Origin: Eutreptiella sp. 'Long Island Sound 2002'
Taxonomy: Eukaryota > Euglenozoa > Euglenophyceae > Eutreptiales > Eutreptiaceae
DNA length: 64,000 bases
Assembly (NCBI GenBank): GCA_964036045.1
Contig: OZ038380.1
Location: 122,654,899-122,718,898 of the forward strand
Direction: 5' to 3'
The notes under the pieces are model-generated. The model searched no databases and was not told the DNA's origin. It worked only from the letters and a program-made list of their open reading frames with translations. Of this stretch, positions 34,455-47,003 are shown one piece after another. A program made the position numbers and the translations under genes. Numbering within the stretch: position 1 is the first letter of the stretch; every line of letters starts with the position of its first letter.

Positions 34455-35324
34455 TCAATACCAATTCAGCACTGCAATATGACGCGGAGGGAACGGAAAC
34501 CTCGACTCCAAGTCTTTCTGCAATTGAGCTCGTCCCGGATGCATCAGCTGAGCGTTGTGCCAATGGTCAAGCAAGTCCTCCACCTTGTCCCCGTCTTTCT
34601 TCCATTTCTCCAGCCGATGGTGGTCGCATAGTGCACTTAGAGGATTCCAATACGCGAGCAAATGGCCCGAGTTTGCATAATCATCGGACAAGTACTCCAA
34701 AAAAACCGATTGCACTCCTTCAATGGCTCGTACCATGTCCTCCTCCATCATTTGCGCCTCCCCCGCTTGCACCTTGGCCTCTCCGACTTGGGCCAGCTCA
34801 GAGCTCGATCCCATCACCACAAAGCATTTGGCCTCGCCTTCTTCGAGGAGACGCTCGGCCTGGATGATGCACTTGGCCTCAGCTGTCTTCTCGGCGTCGC
34901 CATGCATGGACATGTCCATCCATGCTTTCCTGGCTAGGTAGGCCCAAGGACTGAGGCAATCGGCCACAGTGTTGTCCTCTCCGGGCACAGACACTAAATT
35001 CCAGTTAAACCTCGCTAGCGTCTCGTGCCACCCGCCACGTCGCACTGCTGTAACTGAGGGCGTGTTGCCCTGCTCTTTGTGCGAAATCTGCAGTATTTTG
35101 TGGTCGGTGCACACCACAATGGGTTGCAAGCCAACATGCGCGGACCATTTGCGCAGAGCGCAGATTATCGCGTAGGTCTCCTTTTCCCTTGCGGTCCAAG
35201 TGCGCTGTTGCCCTTCTGCCAACACTCTACTCCAAGAAGCCAACCGCGAAAAGGGAACCATCCTCTCAGACTTGCTCCGGGACTGCTCCAACGGCATAAT
35301 CCGATTCATCGGTGCGGAGCTCAA
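34455..35324 (-). pseudogene. RNase H to integrase zinc-domain remnant
   Basis: Reads SWSRVLAEGQQRTWTAREKE and VVCTDHKILQ (RNase H), then VPGEDNTVADCLS and an acidic linker, ending in HNAQLMHPG (the start of the H-H-C-C integrase domain). The order and spacing match the intact element at 4620-5360. The N-terminal RNase H catalytic region is damaged. Confidence 0.85.
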
Positions 35325-35394
35325 ATCCTTTGTCCAGATTTATAAGGATTGATCCGAGCTTTCCCAGGAGAGATCAGTTGATGGTCTCGAATAC

Positions 35395-35769
35395 TTATTC
35401 TGCCTCCGCTGTACAAGCCAGCTTCTTCTTACCCCCCTTGCGCCAATCGAACTTCGCAACCTGCAGCATCTTGTGCAAAGGTCCTGAGCGTTCCGCATAA
35501 ATTGGTACGTAACCCAAATAACATTTGCAGAATGCCATGAACGACTGCAACTTGCTGATGGTCTTGGGTCGCTCCCAATCGGGCAAGGCGGCCAACTTTC
35601 CCGGCATCGGCCTGCGTAGCGCATGACCAACCTCCTGGCCCGCAAACTCGACCTCCCTCACAAATAAGGATGCCTTTGTAGGCTTGCAGACAATGTGGTG
35701 GGGATCTAGGACATCAAGCACCCTTGTCAAGTCCTTCTGGTGGGCCTTGATCAACTCATCCTCCGACAT
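35395..35769 (-). pseudogene. RT palm/thumb remnant
   Basis: The 3' half of RT (EVEFAGQEVGHALRRPMPGK, then the thumb block LQSFMAFCKCYLGYV). About 135 bp carrying the catalytic FxDD region, present in the right copy near 48870-49013, is deleted here at about 35810. Confidence 0.8.
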
Positions 35770-36395
35770 GTCCTCCGTGCCGGACCCAATAATGATGTCG
35801 TCAAAAAGAGCGTCAGATTCCTACTGCAGCGCTTCTGGTAATAGCTATGCTTGAGGTCTAACACCGTGAGGATGTGCTTTTGGGCCTGTTTTTGCAGGAT
35901 AGTGTCGATCAAGGGAAGAGAGTATGAATCATGCTTCGTCTGCTCATTCAACCCTTGATAATCGACGACTAACCGCCATTCACCCTTCTCCTTCTTCAAC
36001 ACGATTCCTTCTGGGCTTGCCCACTCATTGTCTGAAGGTTCTATCCATCCACGCTCGATGAATGCCTCCTTTGGCAATGCAGGAAAATGGTCTTGTAAAG
36101 GGGACGTCCTGTCCCTTCCAGTGCCCTTCGTCAGGTGCGCCTTGAGCTGCTCCCGCAGGTGCTTGCAAAGGCAGTGTCGTGGCCAGCCGGTCCAGGTGTC
36201 CGGTTCGGGAGGGTGTCCCCACATGTGTCCACGAGTAAGGCCACATGCCCCCTCCTTTGGGCGGCCCTTCTGGGGGGCAGCCTGGCGGTTTAAAGTATCT
36301 CTCACCACAGGACCTATTGATCCCGCGAGTCTACAGTACGATCCACCCACCCTTGTGGCTTGAGTTGCGGGGTCTCGCTGCTTGGCAGGCGACAC
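35751..36395 (-). pseudogene. Chimeric ORF: R1 sequence fused to RT fingers
   Basis: A 214-codon minus-strand ORF. Its first ~110 codons are R1-repeat sequence (36062-36395) and the rest is RT (EWRLVVDYQGLNEQTKHDSY). The fusion is created by the tandem-duplication junction, which happens to be in frame. There is no reason to think it is expressed. Confidence 0.75.
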
Positions 36396-36604
36396 CTTCC
36401 TGGACTGTGTAGCAGCTTGCCTGTCACTGATTGCTTCCCTGGCTGCGAATGACGTTTACCATGGTCCCCGATTCAGCCTGGCCGGGCTCAGACCAGCGGC
36501 CTTCGCGTACCGCTAGTTCTGCTGGCCTGGTGGGGTGGCTGGGTCGACCCAGTGCGTCCGACCCATGGGGTGCGGTTTGTTATTGCCTGTCCCTTCGCCG
36601 CCGT

Positions 36605-38155
36605 AGGTGCGCATGTGTGCGCTGTCCATGGCCCCTTGGCGCTCATTCATCGCTGTGCGCACCCAGCGTGTTCTTTTGTGTGGTGTCCGTGGCCACTTGG
36701 CACTTGTTCACCGGTGCGCGCACCCGGTGTGTCTTGTGTGCGGTGCCCATTGGCCACCCGGCGCTTGTTCACCGGTCCGTGCTTCCCTCGCGCTCTTTGT
36801 GCGGCTTTGATGGCCACTTGGCGCTAATTCACCGGTGCGCGCGCCCGGTGTGTTCCGTATACCGCATCTGTGGCCACTTGGCGCTTGTTCAACGGCGGGC
36901 GTGCGCGGTGTGTTCTGTTTGCGGTGTCCGGGGTCCCTTGACGCTTGTTCATCGGTGTGTGTGCCCGGCGTGTTGGAGAAGTTGTGTCCATGGTACCGGT
37001 GCCTGTGTGCGGCTTTTTCTCGGCGCGGTGTCCGTGGCCACTTGGCAGTTGTTCACCAGCGTGCGCGCTGGGCGTGTTATGTGTGCGGCGTCCTCGCCCA
37101 CTTGGCGCTTTATCACCGGTGTGCCTGCCGGGCGTCTGCTGTCTGCTGTATCTGTGGCTTCTCGGCACTTGTTCACCGGCGCGTGCGCGGCATTTTCTGT
37201 GCGCGGTATCTGTGGGATTTTGGTGCTTGTTCATCGCTGTGTGTGCCAGGCGTGTTGGAGGTGCGTTGTCCATGGCCACTAGGCGCTTGTTCACCAGTGC
37301 GGGGCTGTGGCATGTTCTGTCAGCGGTGTAAGTGGCCACTTGGCGCTCCTTCCCTGGTGTGTGCCGGGTGTGTGCTGTTCGCGCCGTCAACGGCCACCTG
37401 GCGCTTGTTCATCAGTTTGCATGTGTTGTGCGTTGTGCGTGCGGTGTTCTTGGCCACTTCCCGCTTGTTCACCGGTGCGTGCGTTGTGTTCTGTATCCGG
37501 TGTCTATGGCCAACTGGCGCTTGTTCACCGCTGCGCACGCCCCGTGTTTTGCATGCGCGGTGTCCTTGGCCCCTTGGCGCATGTTCACCAGCGTTCGCGC
37601 CTGGCGGGTTGTATGTGCGATGTCTGTGGCCCTTGGCGCTTGTTCACCGCGTGTGCGATGTCCATGGCGTCTTGGTGCATGTTCACCAGTGCGTGCTCGC
37701 GGTCTGTTCTGTGTGCGGTGTCCGTGGCCTCCTGGTGCTTGTCCACTGGTGTGGGCGCTCGGCGTATTCTGTGTGCGGTGTCCATGGCGACTTGGCGCTT
37801 GTTCACTGGTGTGTGCGTGCTTGTTGTGTGTGCGGTGTCCTTGGCCACTTGGCAGTTGTTCACCAGTGCTCGCGCCCGGTACTCTGCGTTTGCGGTGTCC
37901 TTGACCCCTTTGCGCTTGGTCATTGGTGTGCAGCAGCTGGCCTCTCCGCGCTGGAACAACGTTGTGCGCGCCCCTTGTGTTGTGTGTGCAGTGTCTGTGG
38001 CCCCTTGGGGCTTGTTCACCAGGGTCCGCGCCAATGTGCATTGTCAGTGGCCTCTTGCCCCTTGTTCACTGGTGTGCTTGCCTGGTGTGATGTTCGTGTG
38101 CTCTCCAGGCATACTGGCCCTTGTCTTTGCGCGGTGTCAGCGTTCTGTGGTGTGC
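36605..38155 (+). repeat. 60-bp minisatellite array 4 (about 26 units)
   Basis: Same 60-base unit; more diverged from arrays 1-3 than they are from one another. A 507-codon forward ORF (36835-38358) runs through it and into the tail. Confidence 0.92.
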
Positions 38156-38556
38156 TGAGGCGTTTTGCGTTTTTCTGTCTCCGCTGTGGTTCCCCTGTGC
38201 GCCGAGCGTGCTCGCGTGCCGTACGCTTTTTTGGTGTGCGGTGTGTTTGCCGACGTGGTCGTGGTTGCTTGGCAACAGGTGTCTTGCCTTGGTTGTGGCC
38301 AGCGGCGTGCACTTCTGGTGTGCCTTGTGGCCCTGCCTTCGTGCGCCGTGCCTCGTGAGGTCCGGTTTCTCTTGGTGCGTGGGTCAGCTTTCTGGTCGCC
38401 GTGCTTCCCTCCCCTACCAAAGCCTCGCGCCCCTGGAACAATCGGGCTGCTGCGCGGGGCACGTTGAGGGCGGCCGAAAACAGGGCTCATGGTGCCTGCC
38501 GCTGGACCCCGCCGCGGGCGGGGCGCTGGACCCGCTCCGCGTTGTACAGGTCCGGG
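38156..38556 (+). repeat. Post-array tail, copy 4
   Basis: Matches the other three tails and, as at 25275, runs into the G/T/C-rich block. Confidence 0.85.
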
Positions 38557-40037
38557 GCCCGGCTGTGGGGTTGTCCCTGGCGGGTCCCTCGGCCGTCGGT
38601 CTCGGGCTGGGTGCGCTGCAGTGGTTTCGCGCGTGTTTGCCCGGTCACTCACTCACGCCCGGGTCCGCGTGTGTATGTGCGTCCAGGCGTCCTGGCTGGG
38701 CCCGACAGGCCGGCCGCCTGGGCGCGTTCTGGTGCAACTCACCGTTCCGGTTGCCGTTTTGGTTATCCTTAGGCCTCCTCCAGGCTGCCTGTGCCCCTGT
38801 TCCTTTTTCGCGCCACCCTTGCCCTTTGGTTGTTTCAGGCCCTGGGTGTCCTGGGCCTCAGCGCTTTGTCTTTGCCCTCCCCGCCTTCTTTTTTTCCTTT
38901 CTCTTCGCGCCCTCCTTGTCCCTGCCTTTCCGTTGATTCCGGCCCCGGGTGCCCTGGGCCTCGGCGCATTGTGGTTGCCCGCCCCCCTGCCTCTTTTGTT
39001 TTTTTGTTTATCTTGCACCCGCGCTGTTTGGTGGTTCCCGGCCCTCGCTGCCCCCGGGGCTGGCTCCGTTTGGTTGGGTTTCTTTTTCCTACCTTTGGTT
39101 GCGGCCTTCTGTGTGGTGTGTGCGGTGAGCGCTGCTGCTGTTCTTCCCCCTGTCATGCCCCCCTCTGGTGGTTCTTCCTGGTCTTGTGCGGTGTCCCTTG
39201 TCTTCCTGTGTGGTGCCGCGGTCTGATGTGGGCTGTTTTGTGTGGCTTGCTGTGTTTTTCTGTGCCGTGCTGTGCTGTGCTGGTGTGAGGGTACCTTGCT
39301 GTTTGGTGTGCTGTCGTACTGTGCTGTTGGTTTTGCTGCTGGCTGTCCCCCGTCGGTGTTGGCTGTGCCGTTTCTGTTCGTGTCGTGCGGTGCCCTGCTG
39401 CGCCGTGCTGTTTGGTGCCGTGTCTCGTCGTGTGTTGTGCCGTCATGCATTGTTGTGTGCTGTGGTGTTTTCTTCGGTGCTGTGCGGTGTTGTGGTGCGC
39501 TGTGACGTCTGGTGTGTTGCTGCGACGTGCTGCGTTGTGTTGGTTGTGTCGAGTTGTCCTGCTCAGCCCCCCCTTGCCCTGCTGCTGCCCATGTTGTCCG
39601 GCTGTGCGGTGCGTCCTGTCGTGTTGTGCCGTGTCCCGCTGTGTGCGTGGTGCTGAGCGGCGCTGTGGTGGTGCGCTTGCATTGTGTTGTTCGGTGCTGG
39701 TTTGGACTGTGCTACTTCTGATGCCTCTTGCTGTGGTGCGTCGCTGTGTGCTGTGCTGTTTCCTCTGGTGTACTGTGGCGCACTGGCACTCGGATGTTGT
39801 GTGGTCGGGTGTGTGGTGGTGCCCTGCCTTCCCTGTGCTGTGTCTCGTGGTGCTGTGCTGCCTTGTAGCGCTGTGCTCTTAGGCTCTGCTCTGTTTTTTG
39901 CTTTGCTGCTTGTGGTTGGCTTTCCTTCTACCCTTAAAAGCGACTGCTGTTTTTCTCTACCTTTGAAAATATTTCTGCTATACAAAAAATTTAGAGATTT
40001 CTTGCTATGCGGCCCTGCTCTCTTGTGTTCTGCTGTG
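38557..40037. other. Strand-asymmetric G/T/C-rich block, right copy
   Basis: Counterpart of 25276-26930 with small deletions. Long ORFs on both strands differ from those of the left copy in length and frame, supporting the view that they are compositional artefacts. Confidence 0.6.
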
Positions 40038-40700
40038 CGTGCTGTGCTGTGCCGCCTTGCGGTGCTGGTTTTCTGTACTGTGTTCTGCCTGTTGGTCGTG
40101 TGCTCTGTGGTCTGTGTGCTGTGCCATTCCTTCCCTCCCTGCTGGCAAGCACAATACCACGCTGTCATGTTATCTAACTATTTACCCCTGTGTGACCCCG
40201 CGTCCTTCTCAGTGTCCTCTGGCATGTTGGCGTTCGTGATAGTGGCTGTGGCCACGTTGTTGATGTGCTGCTCGTCTGTGCCGCCTTGTGTTGCTGGTTT
40301 TCTGGTTTGTGTGTTGCCTGTTGGGCGTGTGCCTTGTTGTTTGTGTGCTGTGGTGTCCCTTCCCTGCCTGTTGCAAGCACAATACCACATTGTCATGTTA
40401 TTGAACTATTTACCCATGTGTGACCCCACGTCCTTCTCGGTGTCTGCGGTGGCCACGTTGTTGATGTGCTGCAGTGCTGTGACGCCTTTTGGTGCTGGTT
40501 TTCTGTACTGTGTGTTGCCTGTTGGTCGTGTGCTGTGTGGTCTGTGTGCTGTGGTGTTCCTTCTCTCCCTGCTGGCAAGCACAATGCCACACTGTGATGT
40601 TATTTAACTATTTACCCCTGTGTGACCCCGTGTCTTCCTCAGTGTCCACTGGCATGTTGGCGTTTGTGATGGTCGCGTTGGCCACGTTGTTGATGTGGAT
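40038..40700 (+). repeat. ~200-230-bp satellite, right copy
   Basis: Three monomers starting near 40038, 40263 and 40463. The middle one is shortened to about 200 bp relative to the left array. Confidence 0.85.
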
Positions 40701-41200
40701 GTTGGTTCTTGTTTTTGAGCTTTTTGAGTCTTCTACTTGACACAACGTAATCATCTGCGGATATTGTGTGCCTGTCAGTGGTTGCACTTGGGTGTAGCTG
40801 TCGACTGGCTTCGCGAACTTTGCTCTTTTGTCCCCGATGGTGCCGTACCTGTGGACGATACGAGTGGGGGTGGTGCCAGAAAAAGACATGGTGGCACTGG
40901 CATGGTTCTGGCGTGTCAATTTCAAGTGGATACCGACGGCGTTGGATGAGGGCACCATCAATTACTGTGGCACTGCTTATCCTACACGCGTCTCTTTTTG
41001 GGGGAACTCACCATGGCTTGTCCCCCGCTGATAGGGGCCTGTTCGAAACAAACGTCTGCAAGCTGTTCAGGGGCGTGGGTGCACACACAAACACTCAAGT
41101 TCTATGTCAGACCCTTACCCTCAGATTGTCATTTGTATTCTACGTGGACTGATGTGTATTGGGCGCATTAATGCTAATTAGGTTCGTGTCCTGATTGTGT

Positions 41201-41700
41201 GTCAGGACGCTGTTATGGTGTTGAGTTTGGACACATTTTGTGTGAGTACAAGACAGGAATCACAGATAAAGGTAAGGCAGAACCTGATGGGGAGGAGTCC
41301 TGGTGACTCCTGGTCACGTCGAATACGTTATCGGGTGTATCTTCCATGGATAATGCAATTGATGGTGCCACTAGAGGCATGGCGCGCGCAGTGACTGCCC
41401 TGTATCACAAGAGGCATGATCCAGAAGCCCTGAACATATCAAAGGCGGCACAAGCATTCCGCAATGCTTTGTATACGGGCTCCAAGTTTCCTTAGTTGAT
41501 TTTTTTCTATACTCAACCTCAGGTCTGTTGTTAAGAATATCAAACCACAGGGCATGGGTATGTTCTTGGGTGACCTCCTGAAGTCTGCAAATGCTGTTAT
41601 CAAAGGTATGCACAATAACTACAGCAATAGAGCTGCTGGGAGAGGTGCAAAGACAAATAAAGGCGAGGCGTGGCTTAGAGTCGTTCAGCAATGTCAATAA
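41201..41700 (+). pseudogene. Exon-like remnant of unknown gene, right copy
   Basis: Better preserved than 28233-28745. One frame starts at ATG 41346 (MDNAIDGATRGMARAVTALY) and ends at TAG 41493. After a pyrimidine-rich stretch ending CTCAG, a second frame (41524-41700) reads VVKNIKPQGMGMFLGDLLKS and ends EAWLRVVQQCQ. The candidate exon near 41217-41272 is bounded by GTCAG and GTAAGG. Most differences from the left copy change amino acids, so selection appears absent. Confidence 0.35.
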
Positions 41701-44700
41701 CGTATTTTTCTGGCCTACCGGCTGCCTTGCTGGGAAGGTCAGACCTACCGACAGGGTGTCCAAGTAAAGGCAGTCAGGAACTTTACCCTCACTTGGTTGT
41801 CCTTAAGAGGATCTTGTGGACTGTATGTTTGCTCCTCAATGATTTCGAATGTCTTCTAAGTTTGAATTGCCTCCATTGCCCCTTATAAAATATATTGGTT
41901 TTCGCGCCAAAATAATCCTGCAAGAGGCTGTGAAATCCGAACAAGACAAACACAAGAAGAAGTCGGGATACTCTTTGATTTGATGAACACTTGGGATGGC
42001 CTGACTGGACAAGCAGAGTGGTGGCGAAGTATTCACACACCGCCCAGGGGCTTATGCTCGATTCATGAAGAGGGACCAGGAAGAATGAAAATAGCTCGGA
42101 AAGGAGCCTTACAATTGAGACATACAATTGGAGCATCAATAGACAATCCACTCCAATAGCAGAGATGAGAAACGATTCCGCCCCTATCCCACCAATGAAT
42201 TTATTAACGATGCACAATTCAACTATGAATTCATGAAGCTTAGCTATTCATGGCCCACCCTCATCCGTGCCAACAAGGTGACAAACGAAATTGAGAAACC
42301 TGAGTTCCGAACATGAAGAATGATCTTGACGTACAGTATCAAGACAACGCAATGCACCGCAACATGCATGACATGTCCACTCTAAGGGGTCACCAATAAA
42401 CAAATGTGATAAACTTGCAAAGAGTCCGCAGAGCCGGCTCACGTCAATACCTGACACCTGGTATGTGACAGATATATCATCATGATGGCATTCCCTTGGT
42501 ACTTCACACCGGACGCTGGGTGATGATAACTTAGAAATATCATACCCCATCGCCATCTAGTGAGTGTGCTTGGCGGGCGTAGTTGTTGCTTGAATTCAAA
42601 ACATCAAGAAGGGCCAGCCCACAAAACGTCACCTGTTTAGTGCATACCAAAAACTAATAGGTTGGCTCCCTGCAGGCAGATTTTTGCGAATCAAGGTCAT
42701 GAATGGAATGTTCAGCCAACAAACAACACATGCCTCGCAAGGTAAATCCGCATGTGCATGAGATATAATCCACACATGGCTTGAAATCAGTGTTGCCCAC
42801 TTCCATGTTCGTGTGACACCCAACCAATTAAATGCATGCTACTTATTGAGAGGTTTGGTAGAGTGATGCCTTGGATCACCTGCAGAGACCTAGACCTGGC
42901 CGGCAGATGGAGTGCACTTGGAGAGATGTCACGGGTCCAATGAGAGCACAACCATGGTGAGTTCCAAAGAGATGGGTCCTCCCGAATCCAAACCTAAAGA
43001 GAAATGGTCCCGCCTGAAGCCCATTCCCTGAGACAGAGAGGAGTCCTCACTAATTGACGCCCTAAGAGAGAGACCCTCACCCATCCATGCCCTGAGAGAG
43101 AGACCCTCACCCATACATGCCCTAACAGAGAACTTGAGCAGAAATCAATCCAAAGTGCATGTACATTGAGAGAGAAGCTCGCCTAACCATGACCCAGGAG
43201 GGCGTGCATACACTTGGGATTTAGAATTGCCCATCTTGATCGATGACTATGCTTGGCCCCAATTGCCTATGAGCTCTTCTCATGCCCGACCACAAGTTTA
43301 CAGGAGAACGATGTGGGCTCATAAACCAGGTTCCAACAATGATATGAATCATCATTACAACACATACAGAAAATCAACGGAGTAAGAAGGCAGCACACAA
43401 ATGTGCGGGTAGCATCAAAAGCAGAAGTGCAATTCTTCACCCTTGGCATGTCGGCCCACTGAACGTGCAAACAACATGTTCAATACACACAGTTGCCGAA
43501 GATTGACCCTCTTTAGTTCCATCGAAGATCAATTTGTCGCAACGCATATGCAAAACAAAACAAAAGACAAAGAAGAGAGCGAAGACATTCATTGGGGTGC
43601 AACGACTGAGTTACTTTCTTCCTGCCCGGTGCGTGTACCTCAGCCAACTCCACTTCAACTCCTCCTCCACCGGGGCTCCTGCAGCTTCAAGGAAGTCGTG
43701 ATCCCCCATACGCGTAGGCGTGGCAAAATCAAACACAAATGCGCCCATGAACGCGTACCAATCCCTTTTTACGGGGCCTGTGAGTGTCAGCGGAGGCACC
43801 ACACCAGGGTTTAGCCAGATCACAATTCTGGGCCATCTATCATCCACTGGAGGTACCCTAGCTTGTGATTCGCTTCCATTCCAGCAACAGCATAGAATCT
43901 GGCACTAATAGAACCCGTTGGGACAGGTTTTCAAACGATCAGCCGCATTAGAGACCAGAGAGCACTCACACACCACCAGGAAACCGAGAAGGGCACGTGC
44001 ACACACAGTAGGCCTGATCTGAACCGGAAGTGTCTAATCCTCCATCCTGTGGATTATAGATGGTATGAATTTTGAACTCTGCATAAGTTATACCCAAAAT
44101 CGCTGAAATCATTGAAATTCAGAATGCTCCTGAAATCGTGCCCGAAATCGCTGAAGTCGCTAAGATTGTAGAAATATGGAACAGAGTGCCAATGGGATCC
44201 TAGACGGCTTCACCCACCTTCACAAAGCACTGGCAGCTGCTCGGAGAGACATAAAGAGGACGGGAGGATTTTAGTCTTGCCCCTGCGTCTCCCCAGTCAA
44301 CAGGGAACCTACAAGAACAGGTCAGCGGATGAAAGATAGCCAAGAGCAACATCGTGGACCGGTCTCCATAAGAAGACCACAAACAGATATATGATGGTTG
44401 CCATGCGAATCATTAACCCCTTGCATGACCCGCACTCCCACCAACAGACAGGAGAGCCTTGGGTTAGCCCCAGATAAAAGTGGAATTTCGGGGGGGGGGG
44501 CATGACATTGCATCATGACAAGCGTACAGACGAACAACGGAAGTTGTTTTTTTTTATTTGTTATAATTCAGTCCGAGAAAAAAACGTTTTTTCCGGAATT
44601 TTGTTTTGGGGTTCAAAGTGCAAACTGAACCCCTGGTTTGAGATGAGCTAAAAACATATGTTTTCCCCGCGTCAGGCACACAACAAAATGGTTATTGATT

Positions 44701-45170
44701 TGGTGGGAATGCCTTAGCGTGCCCAAAGTGCAGAGATAGCAGAAAAAAAGTACTACTAAAAACTAGAACATTTGGAACTAAAAATAGCACAGGTGAAAAG
44801 TTGAAATCTACGAAATGAGAGACCCTGGAAGAGAATGAACCGCATCAATGCAACTGCAACACCTATCGGGTGGCTCGGGATTCAAACAAAACGCGAAACA
44901 GGGACGGAATGGTGGAGTTCTTAAAACGGAAGTTTTGCTTCCAAAAAAAGAACAACTGTGCTAAGAAAAGAATGTGGTGTGCTAAAAATTGGAATAGCAA
45001 TTGGGGAGGGATTTAGCACGACCGGTGGTCCCCATTGCGTCGGAAAACCCCCTAATAGGTACAATCGCATCGGATAGTTGTGAAAACAAAGCAAAAAAAT
45101 GACATGGGTCGAGAAGAGAAACGCAAATAGATATCAACTTCATCTCCACCGCACACTCAGGAATGCGAAA
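41701..45170. other. Decayed, mostly AT-rich DNA, right copy
   Basis: Counterpart of 28746-32155, including the 30-bp tandem repeat at 43031-43135. A minus-strand frame of 102 codons (42248-42556) is open here but broken in the left copy. No gene supported. Confidence 0.45.
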
Positions 45171-46933
45171 TTCTTAGCCCACGCAAACTGCACCCCCTCT
45201 TTTACCCGGAGCACCAAACTTTTTTCATTGAAAAAAATAGCTGTCTTCGCCATTTTGAAGGTACTCTTTTCAACACCCTCCCAGAAAATTCATCGTTCAT
45301 CTAGTGTGCCCATTGTTTTGGCTGTTTTCAGGAGGGGTCAAGGAATTATTGTTTAGTCAAAATCAGAGGTCATTTTCCACGAAAAAATCGTTTTTTTTGG
45401 CGAATTTGAAGAATAAGTATTTTGCGATCTTCTGAGAAACCATTAACGACGGGCGCTGTTGACACAGCCTGTACATGTCCGAATGATGAATTAACTATTA
45501 GGGGAGGCTGACTGCTCGAGTCCTCGCGCACTCAGCCACCTGGAGTGAGATTTTGAAGCCTTTTTGAGATGAGCTCTTCACATCGCAAGTCGCAAGAAGC
45601 AAGAATGGAGCAAAAGCAAGACTGCCAGATTTGATATGGGTTAAAGTTTTGCACAGCCAAACAATCAGTGCTCAACATACTGACAGAATAATTTTTCGAA
45701 CCCCTGACTACTTGCATTCTGCCGCTAGCCTCAGAAAGGCTTTTTGGGATTCTTCACTTTTGGAACGCTGTGAAAACAGTGAGCTCAAGAGTGGCGTTCT
45801 GACAGTCCTCTTGTAGGGCACCTTGTTTCCTCACGTCCTGTGACACATCGCTTCTGAAACACTTTTACACAGCCCCTGAAGATGGCAGGCTGGGAGCCTC
45901 ATTTGTAGGTTAAACTACTGAGAAACGCGCGTTAGGAAAGACTGAGGGCATCCCGCTATTCAGATCAACTGCACCTTACATAGTGCATGGCGCAAAAAAG
46001 AGATACATTCATTTACAACTCTTGCTGCTGACATGACGGGAACGGTACAACATGAGGAACCCATTGAGACATCAGAACCTCATTTGGCATGGAATATTCT
46101 TTGTTCAGGACCATTAGGAAATACACATTCTACATAATTGAGTGCGCTAGGCCTCACGCACTCAACGTGCTAAAAGAATATTTCTTTTCATTCCCCTCAC
46201 TAATTGCATTCTGCTGATAGCGTCAGAAGGGCTTCTTGAGATTACTCCAGCTATGATTTTAAATCTCATTTTGTCACATAACTCAGTATCTAGGCATTTT
46301 TGCAAACGACATGGAAATCTCTACATGAGTGCGAAGTTGATTTTTGAAAATTCGAATGTTTTGGAGAATGCATTTCCGATCTGGCATCGCACTCAGTAAG
46401 GACTTCCCGTAATCGCAGATTCATTCGCAATTTAGCGGCAGCGACGCAGGCGTAAAAAGTATTTTTGGTCGATTTGGGGCGTAGCTTCCATGGCACGCAT
46501 CAAATGAGCGTATGCGGTTGCGTAACTATGCATACTCGACATCCTGAGCACATTTTCGTTCCCCTGTCCTCCCCAGTCGTAACGTTACAGGCAATTTTCA
46601 TCCTTTCCCCTCTCCTCTTGACGCTGAAAACGGCTACAAACGGCCTTTGTGCGCTCCATAGAACCACGGCACCCATACAAGGGCAATGCTGTATTGCTGA
46701 TGGCCTTTGAAGAGGCATTGAATGCAAATAAAATTCCTGTAGCCCTCGTTGCGATCAAGTTATAACACAAATGTGGTTATGTACAGGAAGGACCTGTCCT
46801 GAAGGTGACAACGCCAGGCCGCTTTGAATCTTGATTCTTCAGCTGGAAACATGGGGAAATTGCGCGTCTTTTTTTTGCACACAAATGCTGCCCTTGAGTT
46901 GCAAAACAGGGTGCAGTTTGCGTGGCCTAGAAA
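45171..46933. mobile_element. Inverted-repeat-bounded segment, 1.76 kb, right copy
   Basis: Left repeat at 45171-45195, inverted at 46909-46933. It includes an insertion of about 50 bp near 45900 absent from the left copy. A palindromic module is at 46138-46165. It is a duplicate of 32156-33895 rather than an independent insertion, so it gives no extra evidence of mobility. Confidence 0.45.
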
Positions 46934-47003
46934 ATTTGAAGTTAAAAATTGATCCCGTATAGCGGGGCTGTCCTTTCTGTCGACGCACTTACAAAGGGCT
47001 CCT

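Larger units (their letters stand above)
22760..36061 (+). repeat. 13.3-kb tandem duplication, left copy
   Basis: Right half of R1 copy 4, array 3, tail, G/T/C-rich block, 230-bp satellite, exon-like remnants, AT-rich DNA, inverted-repeat segment and minus-strand pol fragment recur in the same order and orientation at 36062-49256. Offsets stay at 13.0-13.3 kb, with small indels (for example about 110 bp near 25390 present only here, and about 135 bp of RT near 35810 present only in the right copy). Confidence 0.9.
33940..36061 (-). mobile_element. Old chromovirus, 3' half only
   Basis: Minus-strand remnant running RT (right) to integrase (left). It ends abruptly at 36061, where the tandem-duplication breakpoint replaces the rest of RT with R1 sequence, and at its 3' end just before the inverted-repeat segment, so no chromodomain or LTR is present. 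Confidence 0.85.

Noticed and set aside
36835-38358. 507-codon forward ORF, and other long ORFs in the minisatellite arrays
   Set aside because: Five frames are open at once because the unit is a multiple of three without stops; no domain, start context or frame preference supports coding.
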